Source: Mycobacterium terramassiliense (GTDB lineage Bacteria > Actinomycetota > Actinomycetes > Mycobacteriales > Mycobacteriaceae). From it: 64,000 nucleotides of DNA. Below are positions 16,882 to 25,912 of the stretch, piece by piece. The stretch covers positions 496,001-560,000 of the forward strand of contig NZ_LT717700.1 of the NCBI RefSeq assembly GCF_900157385.1. The letters run 5' to 3'. Within the stretch, counting starts at the first letter, position 1; every line of letters begins with the position of its first letter. Made by a program: the position numbers and the translations under genes. Below the pieces are notes generated by a model. That model ran no database searches and was not told the origin of the DNA. It saw only the letters and a list, made by a program, of their open reading frames with translations.

Positions 16882-18051
16882 CTAGAAGAGTGCGGCCTGC
16901 TCGACGATGTTGACCATCACGCGCAGCCCGATCGCCAGGGCGCGCTCGTCGAGATCGAAGTTGGGCTGGTGCAGATCGAGCTGCGGGCCCTCGCCGGACC
17001 ACACGCCCAGGCGCGCCATCGCGCCGGGGATCTCCTCCAGATACCAGGAGAAGTCCTCACCGCCGCCGGACTGCCGGGTGTCGGCGAGCGCGTCGGGGCC
17101 GACGGCTTCGATGGCATGGGTGAGGATGCGCGTCGAGACGTCCTCGTTGACCACAGGGGGCACCCCGCGCCGGTACTGCAGTGTGTGTTCGATCGCCAGC
17201 GGGGCCAGCAGCGCGGACACCGTCTCGCGGATGATGTCTTGCATGGCGACCCAGGTCTGGCGGCTGGCGGTGCGCACGGTGCCGGCCAACACGCCCGTCT
17301 GCGGGATCGCGTTGGGGGCCACCCCGGCATTGACGGCGCCCCACACCAGCACCGTCCCGTTGCGCGGGTCGATGCGGCGCGACAGCACCCCCGGCAGGCC
17401 GGTGATCAGGGTGCCGAGGCCATAGACCAGGTCGGCGGTCAGGTGCGGCCGCGAGGTGTGCCCGCCCGGGGAATACAGCGTGATCTCCAGCTGGTCGGCC
17501 GCCGAGGTGATCGGGCCTTGCCGCACCGCGATCTTGCCGACCTCCAGCCGGGGATCGCAGTGCAGGGCGAAGATCCGCGACACCCCCGACAGCGCCCCGG
17601 CCGCGATCGCGTCGATCGCCCCGCCGGGCATCAGCTCCTCGGCGGCCTGGAAGATCAACCGCACCCCGATCGGCAGCTCCGGCACCGACGCCAGCGCGAG
17701 CGCCGTGCCCAGCAGGATGGCGGTGTGCGCGTCGTGCCCGCAGGCGTGCGCGACGTTGGGCATCGTCGAGGTGTACGGCGCGTCGGTCCGCTCGGCCATA
17801 GGCAGCGCGTCCATGTCGGCCCGCAGCGCGATCCTCGGCTCGTGCTCGGGCCCCAGGTCGCAGACCAGCCCGGTCCCGCCGGGCAACACCTTGGGGTTCA
17901 GCCCCGCGTCGGCCAACCGTTCGGCGACGAACTGGGTGGTCGCGTACTCCTGGCGGCCCAACTCCGGATAGCGGTGGATGTGCCGGCGCCACGAGACCAG
18001 GTCGTCGTGGTGCGCGGCCAGCCACGACTCGGCGGTGTCGACGAGGCTCAT
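16882..18051 (-). CDS. amiA1: M20-family amidohydrolase AmiA1
   Basis: A 389-residue metallo-amidohydrolase of peptidase family M20D (hippurate / N-acyl-amino-acid hydrolase type). Metal and catalytic residues are visible in ALRADMDALPM, HACGHDAHTA, QAAEEL and the C-terminal GGEDFSWYL. The length equals Rv3305c. The ATG at 18051 overlaps the amiB1 stop (ATGA), so translation is coupled. The natural substrate is unknown; amino-acid or peptide-derivative amides are inferred. Confidence 0.93.
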   Translation of the reverse strand: MSLVDTAESWLAAHHDDLVSWRRHIHRYPELGRQEYATTQFVAERLADAGLNPKVLPGGTGLVCDLGPEHEPRIALRADMDALPMAERTDAPYTSTMPNVAHACGHDAHTAILLGTALALASVPELPIGVRLIFQAAEELMPGGAIDAIAAGALSGVSRIFALHCDPRLEVGKIAVRQGPITSAADQLEITLYSPGGHTSRPHLTADLVYGLGTLITGLPGVLSRRIDPRNGTVLVWGAVNAGVAPNAIPQTGVLAGTVRTASRQTWVAMQDIIRETVSALLAPLAIEHTLQYRRGVPPVVNEDVSTRILTHAIEAVGPDALADTRQSGGGEDFSWYLEEIPGAMARLGVWSGEGPQLDLHQPNFDLDERALAIGLRVMVNIVEQAALF

Positions 18052-19250
18052 GCTCGGGCCCCGCTCGCCCTGCGCTCCTGCGCCGCCAGTACCCGGTCTC
18101 GTTCTTCGCGGGTCTGGGCGAGGTGAACGACGGTGCGCGCCAACATGATCGCCCCGTCGACGACCGCGCGGTCGGCGCTGGGGCCCGCCGCGGCGGCGGC
18201 GAAGGCGCGTTGGTGAACCGTGGCACCGCCGGCGTCGACGCCGATCACCGGGTGAATGCCGGGCAGCACCTTGGTCACGTTGCCCATGTCCGTGCTGCCC
18301 ATCGGCAGCGCCGCCTCGACTTCGGCCGCCACCGGCTCGCGTCCGAGTCGGCGCATCTCGTCCCGGACGACGTCGGCCAGCCAGGGATCGGGGTCGAGCT
18401 CGGCGTATGGCGGTGAGGGGCTGTCGATCTCGTACTCGCAGCCGGCGGCCAGCGCGCCCGCGGCAAAGCACGCGTACATCCTGCCCTCGAGCTGGCGCAG
18501 CGATTCGGCGTCGAGCGCCCGCATCGCGTACTGCAGCGTGGTGTGCCCGGGGATGACGTTGACCGCCTGCCCGCCGTTGGTGACGATCCCGTGCACCAGT
18601 TGTCCCGGCGCCAACTGCTGGCGCAGCAGCCCGACGGCCACCTGCGCGACGGTCAGGGCGTCGGCGGCGTTGAGCCCGAGGAACGGCGCGACGGCCGCGT
18701 GCGATTCCTTGCCCCGGTAGTCCACCGTCGCTTCCGACAACGCCAGCGAGCGCGCCGCGGCGATATCGGTCGGCCCGGGATGCACCATCACCGCCACCGC
18801 GACGTCGTCGAACGTCCCGGCCTCGAGCAGCAGCGCCTTGCCGCCGCCGGCCTCCTCGGCGGGAGTGCCCAGCAGCGCGACCCGCAACCCCAGGTCGTCG
18901 GCCACCTCGGCCAGCGCCAGCGCCGCCCCCACCGCCGATGCGGCGATGATGTTGTGGCCGCAGGCGTGCCCGATCTCGGGCAGCGCGTCGTACTCGGCGC
19001 ACACCCCGACGACCAGGGGTCCGCTGCCGAAGTCGGCGCGGAACGCGGTGTCCAGACCGCCCGCGCGCGCGGTGATCTCGAAACCGCGCTCGGCGACCAG
19101 CGCCTGGACCTTGGCGCAGCTGCGGTGCTCGTCGAACGCGAGCTCGGGCTCGGCGTGGATGGCGTGGGACAACGCGACGAGGTCGGGGCCACGTCGCCGC
19201 GCGACATCCTCAACGCGACCTAGCGGGTGGTCTGACGAGCGAGCGGGCAC
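18048..19250 (-). CDS. amiB1: M20-family amidohydrolase AmiB1
   Basis: A 400-residue M20D-family protein paralogous to AmiA1: GVCAEYDALPEIGHACGHN near the N-terminus, LLGTPAEEAGGGK for the catalytic Glu pair, and a dimerisation domain with NVIPGHTTLQYAMRA. It is closer to the p-aminobenzoyl-glutamate hydrolase (AbgB-like) branch. It matches Rv3306c in position and is the first gene of the amiB1-amiA1 unit. The GTG start at 19250 is followed by a short hydrophilic N-terminus. Confidence 0.92.
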   Translation of the reverse strand: MPARSSDHPLGRVEDVARRRGPDLVALSHAIHAEPELAFDEHRSCAKVQALVAERGFEITARAGGLDTAFRADFGSGPLVVGVCAEYDALPEIGHACGHNIIAASAVGAALALAEVADDLGLRVALLGTPAEEAGGGKALLLEAGTFDDVAVAVMVHPGPTDIAAARSLALSEATVDYRGKESHAAVAPFLGLNAADALTVAQVAVGLLRQQLAPGQLVHGIVTNGGQAVNVIPGHTTLQYAMRALDAESLRQLEGRMYACFAAGALAAGCEYEIDSPSPPYAELDPDPWLADVVRDEMRRLGREPVAAEVEAALPMGSTDMGNVTKVLPGIHPVIGVDAGGATVHQRAFAAAAAGPSADRAVVDGAIMLARTVVHLAQTREERDRVLAAQERRASGARA

Positions 19251-19424
19251 CCTCGCAGTATCCCACCGCCGCGATTCGGTCCCGACACGCGAAGTCCTTC
19301 CGGAACCCGGCGCGCGCTTACCAAACCGATTACTATGTTGTTCGCCACTCCTGTGGACTAAAAGTATGAAACTCTGCTATCTATATGACATCCGTTTAAG
19401 ACAGTCTCGGCCGAAGGATTCGCG
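19251..19424. promoter_or_regulatory. AT-rich upstream region of the PPE-MPTR gene
   Basis: A 174-bp divergent spacer. Bases about 19318-19400 are strikingly AT-rich for this genome (ATTACTATGTTGTTCG, GACTAAAAGTATGAAAC, CTATCTATATGAC) and should hold the PPE promoter. Several TAnnnT words are present, so the true -10 cannot be chosen by eye. An AAGGATT ribosome site precedes the ATG at 19425. Confidence 0.45.
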
Positions 19425-20891
19425 ATGAGCTTTTTGGTGCTGCCCCCGGAGATCAACTCGCTGCGGATGTTCGTCGGCGCGGGGTCGGCACCAATGCTAG
19501 AGGCCGCGGCGGCGTGGGACGGCCTGGCCTCCGAGCTGTCCTCGGCGGCATCGTCTTTCGCGTCGGTGACCTCCGGGCTCACGCAGCAGGCCTGGCAGGG
19601 CCCGGCGTCGGCGGCGATGATGGCGGCGGCCACCCCCTACGCGGGTTTCCTGAACGCGGCCGCGGCCCACGCCCAGAACGCGTCCGCGCAGGCCCAGTCC
19701 GTCGCGGCGGTGTTCGAGTCCACGTTGGCGGCGACGGTGCACCCGGCCGTGGTTGCCGCCAATCGCACCGACCTGGTTTCGCTGGTGATGTCGAACCTGT
19801 TCGGCCAGAACGCCCCCGCGATCGCGGCCACCGAGGCCGAGTACGAACAGATGTGGGCCCAGGACGTCGCCGCGATGGTCGACTATCACGCCGGCGCGTC
19901 GGCGGCGGCCGACCAGCTGCCTTCGGCGCTTCAGCCCCTGGACGGCATCGTCGGGTTCCTGGACAACATCCCGGGATTCAACGTCCTCGGAATCGGCAAC
20001 TCGAAGCTGCTGACCCTGGGGATCGGAAACCAACTCGCGTGGAACCTGGGCAGCGGCAACAACGGCCAGATCAACCTGCTGGGCAGCGGCAACATCGGCG
20101 ACGTCAACCTCGGCAGCGGCAACTTCGGCTTCTGGAACCTGGGCAGCGGCAACATCGGCAGCGCCAACTTCGGCAGCGGCAACAACGGCAGCTGGAACCT
20201 GGGCAGCGGCAACATCGGCGGCTTCAACCTCGGCTTCGGCAACAGTGGCAGCAACAACTTCGGCTTCGGCAACTTCGGCTCCGGGAATTTCGGCTTCGGC
20301 AACAGCGGCAACGGAAACATCGGCATCGGGCTCACCGGCGACCATCAGATCGGGTTCGGCGGGCTGAACTCGGGCACCGGCAACGTCGGCTTCGGCAACT
20401 CGGGCACCAACAACGTCGGGTTCTTCAACTCGGGCAACGGCAACATCGGCGTCGGCAACTCGGGTCAGTTCAACTCCGGCCTCGCCAACTCCGGAGCGTT
20501 CGCCACCGGGCTGTTCAACTCCGGATCGACCGACACCGGGATCTTCAACTCCGGCGACTACAACACCGGTGGCTTCAACGCCGGCAACTACAACACGGGT
20601 TTCTTCAACTCGGGCAGCATCAACACCGGCGTCTTCAACTCCGGCGACCTCAACACCGGAGTGGGCAACCTGTTCACCGGGTCCGGCGCCAGTTCGGGTT
20701 TCGGAAACTCGGGCGTCGACAGCTCGGGCTTCAACAACTCCGGCGACAACGCCTCCGGGATAGGCAACGCCGGCGACTACGTCTCGGGCCTGTTCAACTC
20801 CGGCGTCGCCGAGATCAGCGGCATCCTGAACAACGCGCCGACGGGCTTCACCTCGGGCATCTCCAACCTGCGCAACATCCTGGCGGGTTAG
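19425..20891 (+). CDS. PPE-MPTR family protein
   Basis: A 488-residue PPE protein of the major polymorphic tandem repeat class. The PPE domain ([20 protein letters not shown]...) covers about 180 residues with WQGPAS near 53. From about residue 195 to the end come pentapeptide repeats of the NxGxGN / FNSGSxNTG type, which should build a right-handed beta-helix. Repeat chemistry changes along the protein: GSGNIG-like units first, FNSG-like units later. Secretion by ESX-5 is expected from family. Its stop overlaps the convergent cutinase gene by four bases. Confidence 0.95.
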   Translation: MSFLVLPPEINSLRMFVGAGSAPMLEAAAAWDGLASELSSAASSFASVTSGLTQQAWQGPASAAMMAAATPYAGFLNAAAAHAQNASAQAQSVAAVFESTLAATVHPAVVAANRTDLVSLVMSNLFGQNAPAIAATEAEYEQMWAQDVAAMVDYHAGASAAADQLPSALQPLDGIVGFLDNIPGFNVLGIGNSKLLTLGIGNQLAWNLGSGNNGQINLLGSGNIGDVNLGSGNFGFWNLGSGNIGSANFGSGNNGSWNLGSGNIGGFNLGFGNSGSNNFGFGNFGSGNFGFGNSGNGNIGIGLTGDHQIGFGGLNSGTGNVGFGNSGTNNVGFFNSGNGNIGVGNSGQFNSGLANSGAFATGLFNSGSTDTGIFNSGDYNTGGFNAGNYNTGFFNSGSINTGVFNSGDLNTGVGNLFTGSGASSGFGNSGVDSSGFNNSGDNASGIGNAGDYVSGLFNSGVAEISGILNNAPTGFTSGISNLRNILAG

Positions 20892-21553
20892 ACCAGCCCG
20901 GCGATGAAACCCGCCGCCTGGCCGGGGTAGGGCGGTGCCTCGTAGTCGTGGTGCGCGTCGCGGTCGCGGCCGCCGACGACGCACACGGGATCACCGGGGC
21001 TGCACAAGTCGATGGCGCGACCGGCGAACGCACCGGTCGTCGACAGGGGCGTGTCGAAGCGGTTGCCGGGATTGCCGAACACCGCCACCGCCCGGACCTT
21101 GTCGGCCAGACCGGGATCCAGCGCGGGAGCCGATCCGAAGTTGCCGATGCGCTGCCCGATCGGCGGGACCCCCGCCAGCATCGACACCGCGGCGGCGCCC
21201 TGCGAGAAGCCACCGAGCACCAGCCGCGTCGCCGGGCACTGGTCGACCATCGCGGCGATGTGATCGCGCGCGTCGTTGGCGCCGTCGGCGGTCGTCAGAA
21301 AGTTATAGCTGGCCGGATAGTTCACCGGATAGGCATCGACGCTGCGCGCGCCGAGGGCGGGCCGCAGCGCGGCGAACAGCGCATCGCCCACCGCCCCCAG
21401 GCCGGGCGGCTCGGCGGTGCCGCGGGCGAAGATCAGTTGGACATCCGGACACCCGTCGGCCCCTGCCGCCGGTGCCGGTCCGCTCGTGAGCGTGGCGACC
21501 GACACCGCGACGGCGACGACCCGACCAAAAAACGACCACCTAGGACGACGCAT
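20888..21553 (-). CDS. Secreted cutinase-family esterase
   Basis: A 221-residue alpha/beta hydrolase. It has an N-terminal signal peptide ([20 protein letters not shown], cleavage expected near AAGADG) and the cutinase core beginning [15 protein letters not shown]. The nucleophile is Ser in GGFSQGAA near residue 118; the Asp lies in CSPGDPVC near 193 with the flanking Cys pair, and the His in HHDYE near 207. Mycobacterial cutinase-like proteins cleave lipid esters in the envelope or medium. ATG at 21553 is preferred because it begins the signal peptide; longer in-frame sequence overlaps deoD antisense. Confidence 0.92.
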   Translation of the reverse strand: MRRPRWSFFGRVVAVAVSVATLTSGPAPAAGADGCPDVQLIFARGTAEPPGLGAVGDALFAALRPALGARSVDAYPVNYPASYNFLTTADGANDARDHIAAMVDQCPATRLVLGGFSQGAAAVSMLAGVPPIGQRIGNFGSAPALDPGLADKVRAVAVFGNPGNRFDTPLSTTGAFAGRAIDLCSPGDPVCVVGGRDRDAHHDYEAPPYPGQAAGFIAGLV

Positions 21554-21579
21554 ACGGCAGATCCTCACATACGCCGGGC

Positions 21580-21585
21580 TAAGCT
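21580..21585 (+). promoter_or_regulatory. -10 element of deoD
   Basis: TAAGCT eight bases upstream of the GTG at 21594, in a 40-bp divergent gap with the cutinase gene. There is no ribosome site between them, so a leaderless or very short leader transcript is likely. Confidence 0.5.
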
Positions 21586-21593
21586 CGCCGACT

Positions 21594-22400
21594 GTGGCCG
21601 AACCCCCGCTCGATCCCGACGAACTCGCCAGGCAGGCGGCGCGGGCCATCGCCGAGCGGACCGGGGTAGCCGAGCACGACGTCGCCATCGTGCTCGGATC
21701 GGGTTGGCGGCCCGCCGCGGCGGCGCTGGGCACCCCGACCGCCACGCTGCCTCAGGCCGAACTGCCGGGGTTCGCCCCGCCGACCGCCATCGGGCACACC
21801 GGCGAGCTGTTGTCGATGCGCATCGGTGCGCAGCGGGTGCTGGTGATGGTCGGTCGCGTGCACGCCTACGAGGGGCACGACCTGTGCCACGTCGTGCACC
21901 CGGTGCGGGCGGCCTGCGCGGCGGGCGCGCGCGTCGTCGTGCTCACCAACGCGGCCGGCGGGCTGCGCCCGGACATGGCCGCGGGCCAGCCCGTGCTGAT
22001 CAGTGACCACCTGAACCTCACCGGCCGCTCCCCGCTGGTCGGCCCGCGCTTCGTCGACCTCACCGACGCCTACGCGCCGCGGCTGCGCGAGCTGGCCCGC
22101 CGGGGCGATCCGGCGCTGACCGAGGGCGTCTACGCCGGGCTGCCCGGGCCGCACTACGAGACCCCCGCGGAGGTCCGGATGCTGCAGACGCTGGGGGCCG
22201 ACCTGGTCGGCATGTCGACGGTGCACGAGACGATCGCGGCCCGCGAGGCCGGCGCCGAGGTGCTGGGCGTGTCGCTGGTGACCAACCTGGCCGCCGGGAT
22301 CAGCGGCGCGCCGCTCAGCCACGCCGAGGTGCTGGCCGCCGGCGCCGCGGCGGCCGGCCGGATGGGCGCCCTGCTGGCCGACGTCGTGGCGCGGTTGTAG
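21594..22400 (+). CDS. deoD: Purine nucleoside phosphorylase
   Basis: A 268-residue trimeric-type (PNP/MTAP) purine nucleoside phosphorylase that converts (deoxy)inosine or guanosine and phosphate to base and ribose-1-phosphate. Motifs: IVLGSGW for phosphate, [10 protein letters not shown], the purine-site [23 protein letters not shown] and [12 protein letters not shown]. Same length as Rv3307. It is followed after four bases by pmmB, so the two form an operon. GTG 21594 gives [17 protein letters not shown], aligning with the known N-terminus. Confidence 0.95.
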   Translation: MAEPPLDPDELARQAARAIAERTGVAEHDVAIVLGSGWRPAAAALGTPTATLPQAELPGFAPPTAIGHTGELLSMRIGAQRVLVMVGRVHAYEGHDLCHVVHPVRAACAAGARVVVLTNAAGGLRPDMAAGQPVLISDHLNLTGRSPLVGPRFVDLTDAYAPRLRELARRGDPALTEGVYAGLPGPHYETPAEVRMLQTLGADLVGMSTVHETIAAREAGAEVLGVSLVTNLAAGISGAPLSHAEVLAAGAAAAGRMGALLADVVARL

Positions 22401-22404
22401 CGCC

Positions 22405-23916
22405 GTGGCACCGGCCCGCCCACTCCGATTCGGCACCGCGGGGCTGCGCGGCCCGGTGCGCGACGGGCCCGACGCCATGAACGCCGCGGTGGTCGCGCGC
22501 GCGACCTGGGCGGTGGCGCGCGTGCTCACCGAGGGGGGCGCGGCCGGCTCGCTGGTGATCGTCGGCCGCGACGCCCGGCACGGCTCGGCGGCGTTCGCCA
22601 CCGTGACCGCCGAAGTGCTTGCCGCCCAGGGCTTTTCGGTGCTGCTGCTGCCCGGGCCGGTGCCCACCCCGGTGGTCGCCTTCGCGGTGCGCCACACCGG
22701 CGCCGCCGCCGGGGTGCAGATCACGGCGTCGCACAACCCGCCGACCGACAACGGCTACAAGGTGTACTTCTCCGGCGGCATCCAGATCGTCTCCCCCGTC
22801 GATCGCCGGATAGAAGCGGCGATGGCCGCCGCTCCCCCGCCCGCCGAAATCGCCCGGCAACCCGTGGCTCCCGCGGCGACCGACCTGGTCGAGCGCTACG
22901 TCGAGCGCGCGGCGCGGGTGCGGCGCGGCACCGGTTCGGTGCGGGTGGCGCTGACGCCGCTGCACGGGGTCGGGGGCGCGGTGGCCGTCGAAGCCCTGCG
23001 GCGCGCGGGATTTCACGAGGTGCACACCGTCGGGGCGCAGTTCGCGCCCGACCCCGACTTCCCGACCGTCGCGTTCCCCAACCCCGAGGAGCCCGGCGCC
23101 AGCGACGCGCTGCTCGCCCTGGCCGCCGAGACGACGGCCGACGTCGCGATCGCCCTGGACCCCGACGCCGACCGGTGCGCGGTGGGCATCCCCTTGGAGA
23201 AATCCGGCGCCTCCGGCTGGCGGATGCTGTCCGGCGACGAAACCGGTTGGCTGCTGGGCGATTACATCCTGTCCCGCGAACCCGCCGCCGACACCGCGGT
23301 GGTGGCCAGCACCGTGGTGTCATCGCGGATGCTGGCGGCGATCGCCGCGCGCTACGGCGCGACGCACGTCGAGACCCTCACCGGCTTCAAGTGGCTGGCG
23401 CGCGCCGACTCCGACGCGCCGGGCAAAACGCTGGTGTACGCCTACGAGGAGGCGATCGGCCACTGCGTCGATCCGGATGCCGTGCGCGACAAGGACGGCA
23501 TCAGCGCCGCGGTGCTGGCGTGCGACCTCGTGGCCGCGCTGCAGGCGCAGGGTCGTTCGGTGCCCGACCTGCTCGACGACCTGGCCCGCCGCCACGGCGT
23601 GCACGACGTCGCGGCGGTGTCGCGCCGCGTCGCCGACGCCGACGAGGCCGCCGGCCTGATGCGGCGGCTGCGCGCGGACCCGCCCCGCCGGCTGGCCGGC
23701 TTCGCCGCCGACCTCACCGACATCACCGACGCGCTGATCTTCGCCGGCGGCGACGACGCGACGTCGGCCCGGGTGGTGGTGCGACCGTCGGGCACCGAGC
23801 CGAAGTTGAAGTGCTACATCGAGATTCGCTGCGCGCCGACCGATGACCTGCGGTCCGCCCGGCATCGCGCGCGGGCGCTGCGCGACGCGCTGGTCTCAGA
23901 CGTTCGCACCTGGTGA
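22405..23916 (+). CDS. pmmB: Phosphomannomutase/phosphoglucomutase-family PmmB
   Basis: A 503-residue alpha-D-phosphohexomutase. Active-site serine loop TASHNPPTDNGYK near residue 110, metal loop LDPDADRCAVG near 250, sugar loop near YAYEEAIGHCVD, and phosphate-binding VVRPSGTEPKLK near 455. Close to Rv3308. The GTG lies four bases after deoD, so the protein lacks about 30 N-terminal residues present in the annotated M. tuberculosis protein (there is no room for them without overlapping deoD). Its likely role is conversion of pentose or hexose phosphates, such as ribose-1-phosphate from DeoD (inference from gene pairing). Confidence 0.92.
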   Translation: MAPARPLRFGTAGLRGPVRDGPDAMNAAVVARATWAVARVLTEGGAAGSLVIVGRDARHGSAAFATVTAEVLAAQGFSVLLLPGPVPTPVVAFAVRHTGAAAGVQITASHNPPTDNGYKVYFSGGIQIVSPVDRRIEAAMAAAPPPAEIARQPVAPAATDLVERYVERAARVRRGTGSVRVALTPLHGVGGAVAVEALRRAGFHEVHTVGAQFAPDPDFPTVAFPNPEEPGASDALLALAAETTADVAIALDPDADRCAVGIPLEKSGASGWRMLSGDETGWLLGDYILSREPAADTAVVASTVVSSRMLAAIAARYGATHVETLTGFKWLARADSDAPGKTLVYAYEEAIGHCVDPDAVRDKDGISAAVLACDLVAALQAQGRSVPDLLDDLARRHGVHDVAAVSRRVADADEAAGLMRRLRADPPRRLAGFAADLTDITDALIFAGGDDATSARVVVRPSGTEPKLKCYIEIRCAPTDDLRSARHRARALRDALVSDVRTW

Positions 23917-23917
23917 A

Positions 23918-24541
23918 CTAGCGGGGCCCGAACTGACGATCGCCCGCGTCGCCCAGGCCGGGCACGATGTAGGCGATCTCGTTGAGCCCGTCGTCGACGG
24001 CCACCGTGAAGAGCCGCGTTCCGGGTGCCGCTTTATCCAGCGCCGCAACGCCTTCCGGCGCGGCCACCACGCACAGCACGGCGATGTCCGACGCGCCGCG
24101 GCGCTGCAGCAGGCCGATCGTGTGCGTCAGGGACCCGCCGGTGGCCAGCATCGGATCGAGCACCAGCACCGGGGTTCCGCTCAGGTCGTCGGGCAGCGAC
24201 TCCATGTACCCGCTCGGCAGGTGGGTTTGCTCGTCGCGGGCCACGCCGACGAACCCCACCCGCGCCTCGGGCAGCAGCGCGAGCGCCTGGTCGACCATGC
24301 CCAGCCCGGCCCGCAGCACGGGCACCAGCAGCGGCGGGTTGGCCAGCCGCACCCCGAGCGTGTCGGCCAGCGGCGTGCGGATCGGGAAGGTCTCGCGGCC
24401 GGCGTCCCGGGTGGCCTCGTACACCAGCATCGCGGTCAGGTCGCGCAAGGCCGCGCGGAAGTGGGCGTTGTCGGTGCGTTCGTCGCGCAGGGCCGTCAGC
24501 CGCGCCAGGGCCAGCGGGTGATCGACGACGCGCACGTCCAC
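23918..24541 (-). CDS. upp: Uracil phosphoribosyltransferase
   Basis: A 207-residue enzyme making UMP from uracil and PRPP. Family motifs: [15 protein letters not shown], the PRPP loop [12 protein letters not shown] near residue 130, and the uracil-binding C-terminus [17 protein letters not shown]. Identical length to Rv3309c. GTG at 24541 ([15 protein letters not shown]) matches the homologue; upstream in-frame sequence is promoter. It converges with pmmB with one base between stops. Confidence 0.95.
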   Translation of the reverse strand: MDVRVVDHPLALARLTALRDERTDNAHFRAALRDLTAMLVYEATRDAGRETFPIRTPLADTLGVRLANPPLLVPVLRAGLGMVDQALALLPEARVGFVGVARDEQTHLPSGYMESLPDDLSGTPVLVLDPMLATGGSLTHTIGLLQRRGASDIAVLCVVAAPEGVAALDKAAPGTRLFTVAVDDGLNEIAYIVPGLGDAGDRQFGPR

Positions 24542-24633
24542 GGGAAGTGACCCTATATAACGATTGCGACCGGTAACGCTGACACGCTCGCGCGACGCCG
24601 TCCGCGGGCCAAGTCCGCTCATATACTCCCGAC
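24542..24633. promoter_or_regulatory. Divergent promoters of upp and sapM
   Basis: A 92-bp divergent gap. For sapM, TATACT at 24622-24627 lies six bases from the GTG at 24634, the exact spacing for a leaderless transcript. For upp on the minus strand, a TATATAGGGT stretch reads across about 24549-24558, close to the GTG at 24541. Confidence 0.55.
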
Positions 24634-25488
24634 GTGCTGAGCGCAATCAAGAGCCTCGCCGGCGCGGCCGCGCTGGCGGCCCTGGTGGTCATCCCGGCGG
24701 TCCCCCGGGTCAGCCTCGCGGCGGCAGCGATGCCGCAGCCGTCGCACGTGGTGATCGTCATCGAAGAGAACCGCGCCCAGGCCCACATCATCGGCAACTC
24801 CTCGGCGCCGTTCATCAACGCGCTGGCCGCCGGCGGAGCCAACATGGCCCAGTCGTTCGCCGAAACGCACCCCAGCGAGCCGAACTACCTGGCGCTGTTT
24901 GCCGGCAGCACACTCGGGGTGACCAGCGACTCGTGCCCGGTCAACGGCGGCGCGACTCCGAACCTGGCCTCCGAATTGCTTTCCGCCGGTTACACATTCG
25001 CCGGTTACGCCGAGGGCCTGCCCGCCGCGGGCTCGACGGTGTGCAGCGCCGGCAAGTACGCACGCAAGCACGTGCCGTGGGCGAACTTCACCAACGTGCC
25101 GGCTGCCAGCTCGCTGCCGTTCTCCGCCTTTCCGATGGGCAATTACGCGGCGCTGCCGACCGTGTCGTTCGTCATCCCCAACAACGACGACAACATGCAC
25201 GACGGCTCGATCGCGCAGGGCGACGCCTGGCTCAGCCGTGAGCTGTCGGGCTACGCCAACTGGGCGGTGGCCAACAACAGCCTGCTCATCGTGACGTGGG
25301 ACGAGGACGACGGCGGGCCGCGCAACCAGATCCCGACGGTCATCTACGGCGGGCACGTGCAGCCCGGCACCTACACCGAGCAGATCAACCACTACAGCGT
25401 GCTTGCCACGCTCGAACAGATGTACGGGCTGCCCAAGATCGGCTACGCCGCCGGCGCCGCGCCGATCGCCACCATCTGGGCCGCCTAG
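24634..25488 (+). CDS. sapM: Secreted acid phosphatase SapM
   Basis: A 284-residue exported phosphoesterase of the alkaline-phosphatase-like superfamily: a signal peptide ([16 protein letters not shown], cleavage near SLAAAA), then [17 protein letters not shown] with the metal and nucleophile region, [32 protein letters not shown] and [15 protein letters not shown]. In M. tuberculosis SapM (Rv3310) dephosphorylates PI3P in the host and blocks phagosome maturation. Here it has the same neighbours, upp and Rv3311. A leaderless GTG start is indicated by TATACT six bases upstream. Confidence 0.94.
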   Translation: MLSAIKSLAGAAALAALVVIPAVPRVSLAAAAMPQPSHVVIVIEENRAQAHIIGNSSAPFINALAAGGANMAQSFAETHPSEPNYLALFAGSTLGVTSDSCPVNGGATPNLASELLSAGYTFAGYAEGLPAAGSTVCSAGKYARKHVPWANFTNVPAASSLPFSAFPMGNYAALPTVSFVIPNNDDNMHDGSIAQGDAWLSRELSGYANWAVANNSLLIVTWDEDDGGPRNQIPTVIYGGHVQPGTYTEQINHYSVLATLEQMYGLPKIGYAAGAAPIATIWAA

Positions 25489-25898
25489 CCCGACGGCCCG
25501 CTCCTTACTCGCGCCGTTCCGGCGCTCGCCGTCGCCGGGCTGGCCCGACGGCCCGCTCCTTACCCGCGCCGTTCCGGCGCTCGCCGTCGCCGGGCTGGCC
25601 CGACGGCCCGCTCCTTACTCGCGCCGTTCCGGCGCTCGCCGTCGCCGGGCTGGCCCGACGGCCCGCTCCTTACTCGCGCCGTTCCGGCGCTCGCCGTCGC
25701 CGGGCTGGCCCGACGGCCCGCTCCTTACCCGCGCCGTTCCGGCGCTCGCCGTCGCCCTGGCCCGACGGCCCGCTCCTTACCCGCGCCGTCCCGGCGCTCG
25801 CCGTCGCCCTGGCCCGACGGCCCGCTCCTTAACCCGCGCCGTCCCGGCGCTCGCCGTCGCCGGGCTGGCCCGATGGCCCGCTGCTGACCCGCCCGTCG
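25489..25898. repeat. Tandem minisatellite, 52-56 bp unit, seven copies plus a partial eighth
   Basis: Directly after the sapM stop, units begin at 25489, 25544, 25599, 25654, 25709, 25761 and 25813, with a degenerate partial one at 25869. Copies 1-4 are 55 bp, 5 and 6 are 52 bp (CCCTGG in place of CCGGGCTGG), copy 7 is 56 bp. Each unit starts CCCGACGGCCCGCTCC and carries the hairpin GCGCCG-TTC-CGGCGC or its GTC version. Copies are nearly identical, so the array is recent or homogenised. It lies entirely between genes and looks like a VNTR locus. Confidence 0.92.
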
Positions 25899-25899
25899 C

Positions 25900-25905
25900 T
25901 ATTGT
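25900..25905 (+). promoter_or_regulatory. -10 element of the Rv3311 homologue
   Basis: TATTGT seven bases before the ATG at 25913, directly after the tandem array; leaderless spacing. Confidence 0.5.
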
Positions 25906-25912
25906 GTGCCGC

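Noticed and set aside
21554..21745. N-terminal extension of the cutinase into deoD
   Set aside because: It would hide the signal peptide and is antisense to the deoD start.
25489..25898. CRISPR array
   Set aside because: The repeats are directly tandem, with no variable spacers and no cas genes, so it is a minisatellite.
25403..25912. Coding sequence through the tandem repeats joined to the Rv3311-like gene
   Set aside because: The open frame exists only because the repeat lacks stops in GC-rich sequence; TATTGT and the ATG at 25913 mark the real start.
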